A DNA stretch of 64,000 nucleotides from Schistosoma mansoni (lineage: Eukaryota > Platyhelminthes > Trematoda > Strigeidida > Schistosomatidae). The stretch is taken from positions 3,093,295-3,157,294 of the forward strand of contig NC_031497.1 of the NCBI RefSeq assembly GCF_000237925.1, in the 5' to 3' direction. Position numbers and translations under genes: made by a program. The notes beneath the pieces were generated by a model that was not told the origin of the DNA, made no database searches, and saw only the letters and a program-made list of their open reading frames with translations. The stretch's first letter is position 1, and the number at the start of each line of letters is the position of its first letter. Below, piece after piece: positions 10,420-21,874 of this stretch.

Positions 10420-13069
10420 AAATGAAGTTACAACTTTAACATTTATCCCTAATATCATGTGGACAAAAGAAGTAAGTCTTTAAAGACAAATTAGATAAAC
10501 AAGTGAATATATCAAGATGTTGAGGGTGTTTATTGAACTTTACATTTGTTTATCAATGCCAATAAATCCATAATTTATTCACCATTATGGTTGATTAATT
10601 TCATACTTTTCATGTATATTGATATTCATAAAAAGAGGAATATATATATATATATGCTTCATGAGTACTTGCGTGAATTGCATTTATTTAAAAGGACCTA
10701 TTGTTTTCTTTATTCATTATTTTCTTTACAATTGTATTTTCTGTTTAAAAACAGAATGTATGTGTACTTGCGTGTACCTGTAAATATGTGTGTATGAGCA
10801 TGTAGTTATGGATATGAGAAATCCAATGAGCTGATACTCAAAACACAACAATAACAACCACGATCTCAGAATAAAGTCCCTGCAATACAAGTACTTATGA
10901 ATGACGAGTGTTCAATTAATCCTTAAACACAAATATATACGCCTATATATATGGAAAGAGATTACGGTTGCAAAAAGTACGTGGTAGGTTTCAGAAATAT
11001 TCCAGCATTTAATCCATACAAAGAAGTAGAAGTATTAAAATATGATCAAATGAAATAAACATTCATTCATGATTTATTAGTAATATCTGGATAAATTCCA
11101 GGGAGTAGCAGACATAAATCAAGAATTTTTAAAAATTAATGAAGTTCTTTTATTAACCTTACAAAATCTTACAAATAAATTGATCTAGTACCATTAAACT
11201 TTCTAGTGGTAATAAACTCTGAAACGCAGCGTAAATTGAGATTTTAGTGATCAGCGCTTTCACATTTATTACGAAGTTACTAGAGTGAGATTCATCCCAG
11301 TTTTCCCACTAAGTAAGAGTGAAGGTACACCTTAGATGCTTGGATGAGTGGAGCAATGTGATCTTGAGCGCTGCTAAAGATATTGGGGTGATTGCCACTT
11401 CCTTACTGTCTGTATCACTAAAGGATATTTCTTCTTAAGGGAATGAAAAATGGGAACTGAATCAGCAATATTGTTGACGGCATGGGAATGTTATCACACA
11501 GTCCAAGAGATAATTGCATACAACCAGCTACATTTAGTCATTTTGTAAATTCTTGGTATGTTAGCTGTGTAATCTGCAGACCTAACCCCTAGCAAAATCT
11601 ATGGAATAATATGAGGTGCGCTGATGACTAATTCTAGTCCTAGTAGTGAATTACCTTCGAGATAATTCCCTAGGCTTCGTACATCAATCACCCTAATAAC
11701 CGTTATCGAATAAATCCAAACGATGTATAAATTCAGAAGGTAACACGAAGCGCTAACTACAGTTTATTATTGAATAGCACAGATCACCAAGTCATAAACA
11801 TGCCAAGCGAATTAGAACACAAAGGTTACTTGAGCGAGCAAATACAGAGATGAATTAAGAGTAGAATCAATTAGTAGGATTCAAACACATATATGGCAAA
11901 GCAAATGATTCATTGGGTGATTCAAGCAAATAACATTTAAGCTAGGAGGGATCCGAGCTACGTCTTTCATATGTGATCAAGCGTATACGTTCATACAGAT
12001 ATGATAATAATACAAACATAAACGAATTGTTACTGTTCGAATAACACTGTCTGCTAAATATGTTATTCGAGAGGCTGGACAAAAGTAAACGTAAACAAAC
12101 GTAATTGTAAGAGAGGTGTTATATCCTCTCATTCCGTTGAGGGGACGAAAAATCCCTATAAACACTATTTGTCTCAAGAAAAGACCACCATCATAATCGA
12201 TAGTACGACTCCCACCTCAGATGTCGAGTTTGTCAGTAATAGTTTTGCAACTCTTCAACTAATCTAACTACCAAAATAGGACCTAAAGAGACGAGTTCCT
12301 AACCAGTATAACTCAATATGATATGAAGGCTTACACATCACGTCAAAGTATTAGCATCGAAGACGATTAAATATAGGACGCTGTACACTTCCGTGTGCCA
12401 TTCTTGTTCTCAAACCATGGTGATCTTTTCGTCATTGTTCCAATTTTGACACATATATCGCCGAAGCAGGTAGGTAGTTCAACATACGAACTTCTTATAA
12501 AACCAGGAATCAAGACTAGAAAGAACAGATATAACTAGATCTTAATTTAGTAACGTGAAAATAAAACCATTTAAAACATACTAATCAAAGCGTCTTCAGT
12601 AACGCGTTGTAGAGAGTAAGCCATCATTTGCCTGTATTTGCTGAATAACTTCTATATCGGTCAAGAACCTTATTATTAATGATGACTGACTTTAATAATT
12701 TCATGTCAAATCATATACACATCTGTTTTCATTTACTTGAGCTTGTTACCATATTTTAAACATAATTATCTTCCCTTCGAAACTGAACGGCTATCAATTA
12801 TTTTACCATCATCATCGATTGAGTTTTCAGATTGTATAATCTACATTTTCTATGTTTCCCATTTTATTTCCCACTAAATTCAAAGTAGTCGGAAAAAAAG
12901 ACAATGTAATCAAATGTGATCTTGTGAAAATCGTCTAATAAGAATATCCATTTAGCTAAATCGGTATTTGATAATTACTTTAGAATCTATAAGTCTACGA
13001 TAACAATCAAGCAGATTACGTAACCTAATCAGTAAAGTAAAAAATCAGAATAGGGATTGGAGGAGATCG
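10420..13069. other. Downstream flank of GPCR; unclassified repeat-like sequence at about 11.3-12.3 kb
   Basis: No further coding exon was recognised. The part from about 11270 to 12330 is less AT-biased than its surroundings and resembles old dispersed-repeat DNA, but no family could be assigned. Confidence 0.35.
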
Positions 13070-13074
13070 GAGTA

Positions 13075-13175
13075 AGTTTAATAGTTGAATTCATGAGTCA
13101 ATCTAAGCTAGACCCCCATTTGAAGACCTGGAAGCACTGGATGACCGTTTTGTCCTAATATACGACTCCTTAACA
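13075..13175 (-). mobile_element. SINE-B 3' half, minus strand
   Basis: The reverse strand reads AGGAGTCGTATATTAGGACAAAACGGTCATCCAGTGC, CTTCCAGG, TCTAGCTTAGATTGACTCATGA. The hammerhead region lacks CTGAGGA (reads CTGTTAAGGAG) and has ATC in place of GTC. No plus-strand partner is visible to its right. Confidence 0.8.
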
Positions 13176-13451
13176 GTAGAAAATGATAGTTTCATTTTAG
13201 CTGTGTCAGTGATGACAATAACAATAATAGGTTGAACGAATTTCCAACGTAGAAAAAAAGTGCGAAACTTGGGAAAACAGACAAAATAACAATGATTAGA
13301 AGTTATCCCATTTAGATTACTAGATAAAATTCTAATAAATTTTTTTAATGGATAACACTAAAAAATGGGATATAATATTTCATTTAAATGACGAAATCTA
13401 TAAATCATTCTATATAAAAGCATTTTCAATAAGAATTCATCTCATGAAGTG

Positions 13452-13461
13452 CCCCCCCCCG
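13452..13461. repeat. Poly(C) tract
   Basis: Ten consecutive C in an AT-rich context. It may be a real homopolymer or an assembly-length artefact. Confidence 0.9.
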
Positions 13462-13623
13462 AAACGATCATAGTAACAAACGATTCAAAAAGGACAGTTT
13501 TATAATTAAAACATTTTTGAATCTCTCATACTAGGTTTGATTTCACATGGTTTAATTATATTCTTTTTGTTATATTCCATGGAGAATTATGAATGGTAAC
13601 TTTGAGAACTATTTATGGACCAA

Positions 13624-14058
13624 TGTGATATGTATATTTCCTAATGTATAATGGCTAAGTAACCTGATTATTCATATTCATGTTCCTTTTATTATAAGCT
13701 TTATTTTGACCTATGAACTATTATTATACAATTTACAATTCTTGAGTTATCCATATTCTATTAATTACTGTTTCCCCTATTCACAGCCACATTTGACCAA
13801 ATCTTGTACAAATGTTATTTTCTATTTTATGGTATGATGTGATCAGTTTGTTTGGTATATAAACCCAGTATCTTTGAAAATAATGATTCATATTGCAGAT
13901 GCTGTTATTGGTGTTCTGAACTTAACTGGCTGGGCTAGGTAGATAGCAGCACTGTTACGTACTCCAGACTGCTCATACGGCTGTTTGTGTATCATTGGGC
14001 GATCAATAAATTCGCCTCTCTCTAATTGGCGGTCTTATCACGTCATATATATTAAACA
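13624..14058 (+). mobile_element. Possible solo LTR (fossil)
   Basis: The segment starts with TG and ends with CA. It carries a TATA-like TATATAAACCC about 235 bp in, and an AATAAA-type signal followed by pyrimidine-rich sequence toward the end, which is an LTR-like layout. No internal retroviral-type coding region is adjacent, so at most this is a lone LTR. No clear target duplication was found and the ends are uncertain. Family not determined. Confidence 0.35.
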
Positions 14059-14504
14059 GGGCACGCACACATGCAATCGATATAACACTTTTCCTCATAT
14101 TACCACGTTTAACTTATTCTTCAAGTAAATACTAGACAGAAATCAATAACTTATTTTAAGAAAACTTATCACCAATGAATTAAATTATACAAAGACTATT
14201 TTTTTCTACCATTTCCTCCTTTCACTATACCTAAGATTCTTTAGTGATCATTTTTCAGTGCTTAAATTCAATTTTTTTCTTCAATAAACCAACCATCAAA
14301 ATGATTGATTTCTAGGTCAGTATAAACTTGTTTTTTTTCATTTTTTTCAAAAAAGCAATTAAAATCGAAAAAATTAAGAAAAAAGAAAAATGAAAAACGT
14401 TTTTCATTCTAGATTGATATTAAATAAAACTTAGTTTCCATTAATTCAGACGACCAATTTACAGATTAAAGTGTGGATAGCCCAAAGATGAAAACTTAAA
14501 ATCA

Positions 14505-14572
14505 GAAGGGGTTTTTGTGGAAATTTCAGTATTTTCGTAGTTGAAATCATAAGTCAATTGAAGTTAGACATT
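14505..14572 (-). mobile_element. SINE-B tail, minus-strand half of inverted pair
   Basis: The reverse strand reads GTCTAACTTCAATTGACTTATGATTTCAACTACG, then the CCACAAAAACCCC end. It abuts the plus-strand full head at 14573. The left flank ATGAAAACTTAAAATCA (14488-14504) is repeated as ATGAAAAGTTAAAAAATCA at 14770-14788, bracketing the pair. Confidence 0.85.
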
Positions 14573-14769
14573 AACACCGTTGAATGCCGGCTCAGTTGTC
14601 TATCGGCAAAGTGCTCTGGCGCGGGACTGGTAGGTTCTGGGTTCGAATCTCGCGAGTGCGGGATCGTGGATGTGCACTGCTGAGGAGCTCCACAATAGGA
14701 CGAAACGGACGTCCAGTGATTCCAGGTTTTCCATGGTGGTCTAGCTTCAATTGGCTCATGATTTCACAT
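14573..14769 (+). mobile_element. SINE-B with complete promoter and hammerhead
   Basis: The copy reads GCCGGCTCAGTTGTCTA (box A region), GGTTCGAATCT (box B, 14640-14650), then the hammerhead and TTCCAGGTTTTCCATGGTGG, CTAGCTTCAATTGGCTCATG. The 3' tail is cut off at TTTCACAT, where the right copy of the target duplication begins. Best promoter plus ribozyme combination of SINE-B in the window. Confidence 0.9.
14672..14722 (+). ncRNA. Hammerhead ribozyme motif (SINE-B)
   Basis: Core CTGAGGA is at 14680-14686. Stem II is TCC with GGA around ACAATA plus an outer G-C, with one extra C. GAAA is at 14702-14705. Stem III is the palindrome-like ACGGACGT and the cleavage triplet GTC is at 14711-14713. 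Stem I is CACTG (14675-14679) with CAGTG (14714-14718). All core positions expected of a hammerhead are present. It belongs to a SINE family distinct from Smα. Confidence 0.8.
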
Positions 14770-14929
14770 ATGAAAAGTTAAAAAATCAAGGTATTAAGAA
14801 AATAAATTTCTGAAAATTAATACATAAACAAATCAATAAAATTATTGATTCTTTAATTATAGTGTTATCAATTGTCTTTATCTTTTTTTATGGAACATGT
14901 TAAAACACTTTTCAAAGCAAACCATAGAA

Positions 14930-15190
14930 GCAAAGACAGATAGTGGCTAGCAGTGGAATCCCAAAAGCGCGTTTCTTCCAATTTGGGACTCGTCAGCTGG
15001 ATGTACCTGCATCTCAGAGTTGACGTTTACTCTGCACTCGAACCTAGTACCGTTCGCTTCAAACGCCATCACGTTATCTACTTTACTACTGAGTCCTGAT
15101 AGCTACCTGCTTATGCAATAATGAAGTTATATTCACTTAGTGTTGTTTACTTGTATCTTTCCATTGTTATTTAGGACTGCAATTGGTACA
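14930..15190 (-). mobile_element. SINE-A copy spanning a monomer junction
   Basis: The reverse strand carries the tail of one monomer (AATTGCAGTCCTAAATAACA), a linker, then a second monomer's head (CAGTAGTAAAGTAG box A, GGTTCGAGT box B) and hammerhead region. Core CTGACGAG is present, but the partner reads GGAAGAAACGCGCTTTTGGG, missing the GTC cleavage triplet as in the copy at 9362-9545. It shows that the family propagated as tandem multimers. Confidence 0.88.
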
Positions 15191-17300
15191 AGTAAACGAA
15201 CCCAAGTTAATAAACCATAAAAGTTTTGGAAGGTTTATGAAATTCCATATATTTTTCATTATTTCTTCCTATAAATGTATTAAATTAGTTAGAAAGTGAT
15301 GTACGTACACTTGACAATACTGTAACTTACTGATTAACATTAGAGAAAAGTAAATTGAATAAACGAATGCAAAGATCATTCCTCTGAATATATATTCATG
15401 AGATTGTTCTTTGAATGCCTCCTTATCACATTTAGCGAAAATTGTATCAAAAATTCATGAATATTAAGAATGATTTTTTTTTTCTGTATTACTTATTTGC
15501 TGGCATCATAATGAAGTTGCTTTTATCTCTTCTTTATAAATATGCAAGAAATCTTCAGAAGTAATATAAATTCTTTTACCGCAAGTGTTTCTTCTGATTC
15601 ATTAAAAATATAAATAGGCATCAACTCAATGCATCAAAGATCTGCACAACGAAGGAAATGGTTAACATGATGTAAAACAAAACAGACAATATAATTGCAT
15701 AAATGATAGTAAAAAACTAAATAAGACGGTTATACTAGGAAGGGAAGAGAATGAAATTAAAATATAAAACGTAAAAATATTAGAACTCAAGATTTAGAAA
15801 GGAAAATAATGTATGAATCTATTTAGGATACTCTGACTGGTTTTGAGTCATTCTATCTAATTTTTCTACTCAACAATCAAAATTACCTTCGGAACCATGC
15901 CCAACATACTTCTTACCCACTTTAACCATTACAAGTTCACCTCATCAAACTTACGTACAATCTCAAAACCTTATCATGTTCATAAATTTATTCCGATAGA
16001 TCTGTGATCCAATACTAGAAATTTTTGTATTTCTTCTAACCTTTAAGTCCAAGTTTCACTGATACAAATTAGTACGAAGCAAACCTCTACAATGTGTACT
16101 TGGTGGATTTCTTGACTGGTTTCTTTTTGATGATTCTATGGAAATGTGTTGTGTTATATGTCACTGCTACATTTTCCATCTCTTTCATAGTTCACTATTA
16201 TTTATGATCATGCCGCCGACTTTTTACAAGCCATTTTTAATTTCCCCGTTTCAAGTATTTATCAATCTTCATAGAAGCTAATGAAAAAAACAATGTTTGA
16301 TTGTAACTTGATGCTTTTTATATTCATCTTTGGGTCGATATCAGGTTTCCTAGGTCAAATACTTTATTTCCTTATCCTCACTTGCAAAAAGCGGTTATCT
16401 GATTATATTCGCAGCAGAAAATCCCCGTCATCTAATCACTGAAATGAAATGCCAAAATACTCACTTGAGTGTTACTCTACCTGGTCCATCCTACCTACGT
16501 AGTCCTTGAAATCATCCACCGTAGTTACTATGTATGGGCATGGGTAGTTGCTACAAATGAGCGACAAAATGTCCTACTTCAGTTTCTATTTCTTACTGTT
16601 TTGTGCACAAGCAATTATCGGCTGAAGTAACTTGGAGTGTGGTTTCGGGAGACCACATATAACAACTGATGAACTCAAATCGTTAGCGTCGGATGGAATC
16701 AGAGAAGAAAGTTTTGTAACAAAGATACAAGAAAATTCAAAAAAGAGGAGGGAATTTAATGTTAAATAAGATGAGCTTGAATGTTTCAAGTATGCCCCCA
16801 AGGTGAACCAAAGAACGAATTTTAGCTAGTTACATTGTTACGAGATTGTTATCCATATATCCCATGAAATGAAGTGACATGTACACCATTAAATAGGATT
16901 GCTTGAAAATTAAAACTAACATAAAATAACACCGTCCTTATGAAGAAATAATATCATGAACAGTTTCAACTGTGATAGCTTGGCATCACATACAATACAC
17001 AAAAAATAGCCAATAATATAAAGATTTACACGTAAAAGAAACGTCTTGATAAAAGCACAAAATGAAAATCGTTGCAGTCAGATGAAACACTCATTATAAT
17101 TGATTTGAAAATTCACAAGTTGTTAGTTGATATTACTAAAATACTTCAAGATAAGATGTAATATCCGTCTGGTGTAATCTGTTTTCATTGATTCTACTAT
17201 ACAATGTTAGCTCATGGTGTGAACAATCTAAAAATCTAATATTTTTGAATATAACATATTGTAGACTGATATCAATTGAATAACTACTGGTCCTTAGATA
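15191..17300. other. Intergenic; possible decayed repeat at about 15.9-16.6 kb
   Basis: No gene was recognised. Between about 15900 and 16600 the base composition is more even and could be a decayed LINE piece, but no motif is convincing. Confidence 0.3.
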
Positions 17301-17529
17301 NNNNNNNNNNNNNNNNNNNNNNNNNNNNNNNNNNNNNNNNNNNNNNNNNNNNNNNNNNNNNNNNNNNNNNNNNNNNNNNNNNNNNNNNNNNNNNNNNNNN
17401 NNNNNNNNNNNNNNNNNNNNNNNNNNNNNNNNNNNNNNNNNNNNNNNNNNNNNNNNNNNNNNNNNNNNNNNNNNNNNNNNNNNNNNNNNNNNNNNNNNNN
17501 NNNNNNNNNNNNNNNNNNNNNNNNNNNNN
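17301..17529. other. Assembly gap
   Basis: 229 N. Flanks show no obvious repeat. Confidence 1.
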
Positions 17530-18739
17530 ACCTGTTACCTAGAAAATAATATAACTAGTTACAAAGATATAAATCAACTTATTCGAATAAAGATTTTCTA
17601 TAAGTTTCGCCTACTAATGATAAATATCTGAATTACTAAAATAATAACATTGCACCATTATTGATGGATCATGATGATTAATATGAGATCGCCAAATGCT
17701 CGTGTTGAAGTTTGTATGTTGTCTTTTTGTGATTTCTTGAACTATTGCTATAAAAAAACACAAACTTGGGTAGGCAAAGATGATTTGTATTCTAAACAGT
17801 TACAATAATGAATGATTCGGTGAAAATATGATTTTCTCAGCCGCTTATCTTTTCCTGATCTTTCAGCCTTTGATTAGTTTCCTTATGATGATCTGTTGTT
17901 TCCTTACATTCTTTCACATTAAACATTCCCTTTTCTAAGTATGACTATCAACCCGAGTTAGTTCGTAAGATAAAAGAAGCAATGCTCATTCATATTTTGC
18001 CTCACTCACTATGGTACTTACATTCTGTCCAAAGCTCAATATTTTCAGTATAAATAGTATATACAATGATAATTGTTCTAATGATAATGTGTTTTGGACT
18101 ATATTATTAACAGTGTCATCATCAAAAATGATGAAGAATGACTGTAGACTAGTAGCTTTGATGAATATCATTTGACATCTTCAAGAAGAAAATAGTGTTA
18201 TCAGAGCAACCCACTGAAATTACAACGTTGTACGTTACTTTAGGTTTGAACAGATGACATTTGAAGAAAAAAATTAAATCTTTCAGTTATTGGTGGTTAA
18301 CACAACAATCTGCTCTCAGAATAAAAACGCATACCTACCCAGATTTTGCCTCAAAGTAAATTCACGAAGAGTAATACATGTGGCAATAAGTGAACCCGAT
18401 TATGACTAACAGTTGAGAAACAATTTTTCATAATGCACATTAAATTAACGTGATATTATTACCTCTACTATTATTATTGCTACCCCAAGTACTGATAATT
18501 AGATTTAAAAGTTCGCTTGTTCAGTGTTACTCATCATCATTCAGAGATATAAAGCTTCTTAAATTGATGGTGAAAATTTATAGTTCAAGCAGATGCTTTC
18601 GGTAATGTTCTTTTCCCCACATGAGGTAAGTGATTATTCTGGACATAACGATGATGAAAGCGTCCCAATTAAATCATCTAGTTTAGAGAACACAACACAA
18701 CCAGAATGTTGTTTTAAAGCTGAATATTATAGCTTATAT
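17530..18739. other. Intergenic, nothing recognised
   Basis: AT-rich, without recognisable exon or repeat. Confidence 0.4.
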
Positions 18740-18845
18740 CGGATACCTGGAATGCGGTTAGCAGTGGTATCTAGGATACGCGTTTCTTCATATTTGCGAC
18801 TCCACGGTTGAATGCACCTTCATCCTAAAGTTAGTGTTCACAAAG
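18740..18845 (-). mobile_element. Degenerate SINE-A fragment
   Basis: The reverse strand reads GAACACTAACTTTAGGATGA, then a mutated core (CCGTGGAGTCGC where CTGACGAGTCCC is expected), GAAGAAACGCG and CACTGCTAACC. Clearly the hammerhead segment of SINE-A, but broken. Confidence 0.75.
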
Positions 18846-19185
18846 ACGGATCCAAATTCAGTCGAAATATAATTCGCGGGATAACTCGAACTATTACAAA
18901 TTGAATGAATATTAAAGTGTTACATATGATACTAATGGTGCCATGGTTACCTATTCACTCACTACTACATTTGCAACATGAAAACAATGGTGGTAATGGT
19001 GCATAACATTTAAAATAAAATGAATCATATTTAGAATAATATAAGAAATATACTTGGTAGAATACAAAATTGGAAAATATATTTTCAGTGAACTGAATAC
19101 AAACTACTTTTCGGTATGAGTAAACAATTAGCTTAACTGCCTGTTAATAATTAACATTTAACAGATGAAATTATTTATTACAAAT
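18846..19185. other. Intergenic, nothing recognised
   Basis: AT-rich flank of the Penelope-like fragment. Confidence 0.4.
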
Positions 19186-19202
19186 CTATAAATCTATATT
19201 TA

Positions 19203-19826
19203 GAGGTTATCCATAATATGTTGATTGAAAGGGGTTATCCACAAGGATTCCTGAAGAAACACTTGCATTTAACAAATAAGAAAGTAAAGATATCAACAGC
19301 TGCGAAGAAACCACTCTTCCTGAAACTACGATTCAACGGCCATTTAGCTGATGATGTACTACGGGATAGACTGACTAAAGCAGTTAAGAGAACGTTTAAT
19401 GCTGCCGACCTCTTTCTTTCTTACTCGACACGATCTATGGTGATTCCCCAACTAAAGGATAAGTTGCCTGGTTATGCCAATTCTATGTGTATCTATAAAT
19501 TCAGCTGCTCCTGTGGAGAAAGCTATATTGGGCGCACTACCAGACAACTGAACCAAAGAGTTAGTGAACACCTCCCTTCGTGGTTAGGAAAAGGTATGGT
19601 CAAGTCGATACGGAGCTCGATTCTTTCACACTTGATTGATAGCGGTCACGAAGTTGACAGAAACCAGTCTTTTAAAGTTATTTATCGTATTCCTACTACT
19701 TTTCCTTATGGGGTTCGATCTCGTCTCCTACACATAGCAGAAGCTATAGGAATTCGATCCAACAACCCAAGTCTTTGTGTTCATAAGAAGTTTGTAACAC
19801 CCTTATCCCTCCCTTGGCCTTACTAA
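19203..19826 (+). CDS. Penelope-like element: C-terminal GIY-YIG endonuclease fragment
   Basis: The open frame (from a stretch upstream of the ATG at 19218 to TAA at 19824) encodes the C-terminal end of a Penelope-like retroelement polyprotein. The reverse-transcriptase core is absent, so the copy is 5'-truncated. Relative to the ATG, a GIY-YIG nuclease module is visible: IYK near residues 92-94, a CSC zinc-type cysteine pair (97-99), YIG at 103-105, conserved R and H in RQLNQRVSEH (109-118), SHLIDSGHE (137-145), and the catalytic-type Glu in LLHIAEAIGIR (Glu175). This enzyme nicks target DNA for priming by the partner RT. The ORF has no internal stop over its 202 residues. Penelope-like elements are known in schistosomes. 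Confidence 0.87.
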   Translation, partial: EVIHNMLIERGYPQGFLKKHLHLTNKKVKISTAAKKPLFLKLRFNGHLADDVLRDRLTKAVKRTFNAADLFLSYSTRSMVIPQLKDKLPGYANSMCIYKFSCSCGESYIGRTTRQLNQRVSEHLPSWLGKGMVKSIRSSILSHLIDSGHEVDRNQSFKVIYRIPTTFPYGVRSRLLHIAEAIGIRSNNPSLCVHKKFVTPLSLPWPY

Positions 19827-20204
19827 GTAATTTTATTTTCCATACTCTTTCTTCGTTTATTTTTCTTCACCCCCCTATCAATTATTTACTTATAATTTTT
19901 CTAATATTCGCTTCCAATTATCTGAACACTTCTTATTACGTAATCTTATAATTTCTATGATTGTTATTTCAGTGTCTATATTTTTCTAATCATTGACCTA
20001 TTTTCCTATTATGTATTATGTAACATTGATTCAAGCCTTTTATTATTCTTATCACAACTAGTACACCTGTCATTATACTATCAATTTGTACTTTACACTT
20101 ATCATTAATTTTGATTATGTAATCTATTCCACTGTTATCATTGACTCATAAACTGCCTTGATTGGTTTAATAATTTCGTATATGCATATAAATATTACTG
20201 TATA

Positions 20205-20262
20205 TTAGAGTAAAGCCTGATGAGGATCTAATCGAAAACAATATTGTTCGCTTATATATGTT
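20205..20262 (+). ncRNA. Hammerhead ribozyme motif of Penelope-like repeat 1
   Basis: Core CTGATGA is at 20217-20223, a small stem-loop II lies in GGATCTAATC, and GAAA is at 20234-20237. Stem III is the perfect palindrome AACAATATTGTT, with the cleavage base C at 20249. Stem I is AAGC (20213-20216) with GCTT (20250-20253). This fits the minimal hammerheads described for Penelope-like elements. Confidence 0.8.
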
Positions 20263-20608
20263 GTTCTAAATCTATAAACTACTAAAATTGATATCAGCGA
20301 TTATTTCACAAAATTTTCATTTTGTCGAATAAGAACCAATAAAAATTAATCATACTACTGTCAGTGTACTAGTTAATACAAAATTTAGGAACTGAATAAT
20401 TTCATTTGGTGGGATTATTACACAAACACTTTCTATTTGAAAAATTGCATTTATTTTATAATACAATACTAATTCCTATGGCTTCTGTCTTCCCACGATC
20501 AACTTGTACTTTTAACTATCATGCTTGGTGACGTATTCTATTTCATTGTGATTATTGACTCAAATAGCCTTGATTGGTCTAAAATTTTCGTATATATATT
20601 CATGTATA

Positions 20609-20662
20609 TTAGAGTAAAGCCTGATGACGATCTAATTGAAAACAATTGTTCGCTTACATGTA
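20609..20662 (+). ncRNA. Hammerhead-like motif of Penelope-like repeat 2
   Basis: Core CTGATGA is at 20621-20627. GAAA follows CGATCTAATT, whose stem II pairing is weaker than in repeat 1. Stem III is the palindrome AACAATTGTT, the cleavage base C is at 20651, and stem I is AAGC with GCTT. Confidence 0.7.
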
Positions 20663-20720
20663 TTGTTCTAAAGCGGTTACGTATTTACATAACATTCAAC
20701 TGCAATAATATAACTTAGCT

Positions 20721-21454
20721 ACCTAACAGACTACTGATAATTAATTAAAGGTAACAATAAAAATCATAAGAAAATTTACATTGAAGTTTATGAAGCATTA
20801 TGTCCTAACAAGTAAATATTCACACTATTTTTTTCAGGTCACTTACCATAAAGACAACCAACCACACGAGACTTCCGTGTGAGGTTTGCTTACGTTACCG
20901 TCTTTAATTGTATAAACACTAATGAAGTGTTTCCATATCGTAAATCGGAACAACTTGTATGATGTAAGGAAATGGTATGTTCATATAGATAAAATTTAAT
21001 GTGGCGCATATTAATGACTGTAATTGCAATTCTCACAGTAAACAGACTAGATACAGCGAAAACTCAAAAGTACCCAATCTTAGTGCACTAAAATTTGTTA
21101 CAGATTATCTACTATATAAACATACTGTAATTTCACCATATAAACACGAGTAAAAATACACCAAACCAGCTTATTTTTGTAGGTGGGACATTGAAATATT
21201 TATCCACCACATCTCAAATCTTATATAAAACTTCCCCACCATAAGAAATTACAGAATTTTGACTGATTTTGTGGGATAGTTCGTGACTGATTTACAGAAG
21301 TCATACGGAAAAACTGATGAAATTGACCATGTTGAAAGTAACAGTTATTTATGATGACAATAGTTACAGATCTCACTGCATCACAGGTCGACTGGAATTA
21401 AAAATGCGAACCGTTAGATTTCATCTTAGTGATCGATATGTATTGTCCATACTG
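20721..21454. other. Intergenic, nothing recognised
   Basis: No exon or repeat family assigned. Confidence 0.4.
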
Positions 21455-21549
21455 AGACCGGAAAGGGCGATACTATAATTTATGGACGAGCCAATCAGAA
21501 GTGTTCAAAGGATTTTCAGGTCGCGGCGCCAATCTCAGTACCTGATGCT

Positions 21550-21874
21550 CATATGCAATCGGTTCACAGAGGATTTCAGAGAAGACGTGACAATTAAGCG
21601 CCTACAATAAGTGGGATTACTAAGAAGTTCCTTTATGTGTAATTGCGGTAATCGAAAGACTTGTAGATCCTGTCTAGACTACCGTGATATTGTCCTTCGA
21701 TGTAATATATGTTGGAGGAAAACGTCTGCTAGAATAGGAACTATTTTCGCTCGATCCAGATTGAGACTAAGGCAAATTATAATAATTGTTGCGAATTGTA
21801 CAGTAAAAGCACCAATAACATTGGCTGCAATATTCGCAGATGTTACTGAAGCTTCGGCTGTTCAATGGTATTAG
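21550..21874 (+). pseudogene. Merlin-type (IS1016/ISXO2-like) transposase, N-terminal relic
   Basis: The frame reads FTEDFREDVTIKRLQ, an in-frame TAA, then VGLLRSSFMCNCGNRK and onward to QWY followed by TAG. It shows a zinc ribbon (C-x-C at residues 10 and 12 and C-x2-C at 31 and 34 of the part after the first stop), then SARIGTIFARSRLRLRQ, the segment that in Merlin/IS1016 transposases links the ribbon to the DDE nuclease domain, and a helix-turn-helix-like VTEASAVQWY. The DDE domain that should follow is not recognisable. Merlin elements were first described partly from Schistosoma. This copy cannot make transposase. Confidence 0.72.

Larger units (their letters stand above)
19827..20720 (+). 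mobile_element. Penelope-like element 3' region with two direct repeats
   Basis: Downstream of the endonuclease frame, a segment of about 200 bp (roughly 20085-20290) is repeated in the same orientation at about 20490-20690. Both contain TTGATTGGT, a TATATTAGAGTAAAGCCTGA stretch and a hammerhead motif. Penelope-like elements are known to have LTR-like terminal repeats (pLTRs) with hammerheads. Two in a row downstream of the ORF suggest either a tandem insertion or a second, extremely truncated copy. Confidence 0.75.

Noticed and set aside
14584-14781. 65-residue plus frame
   Set aside because: Entirely inside the SINE-B copy with tRNA-like promoter and ribozyme; not a protein gene.
17276-17542. 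Open frame across N run
   Set aside because: Created only by the assembly gap.
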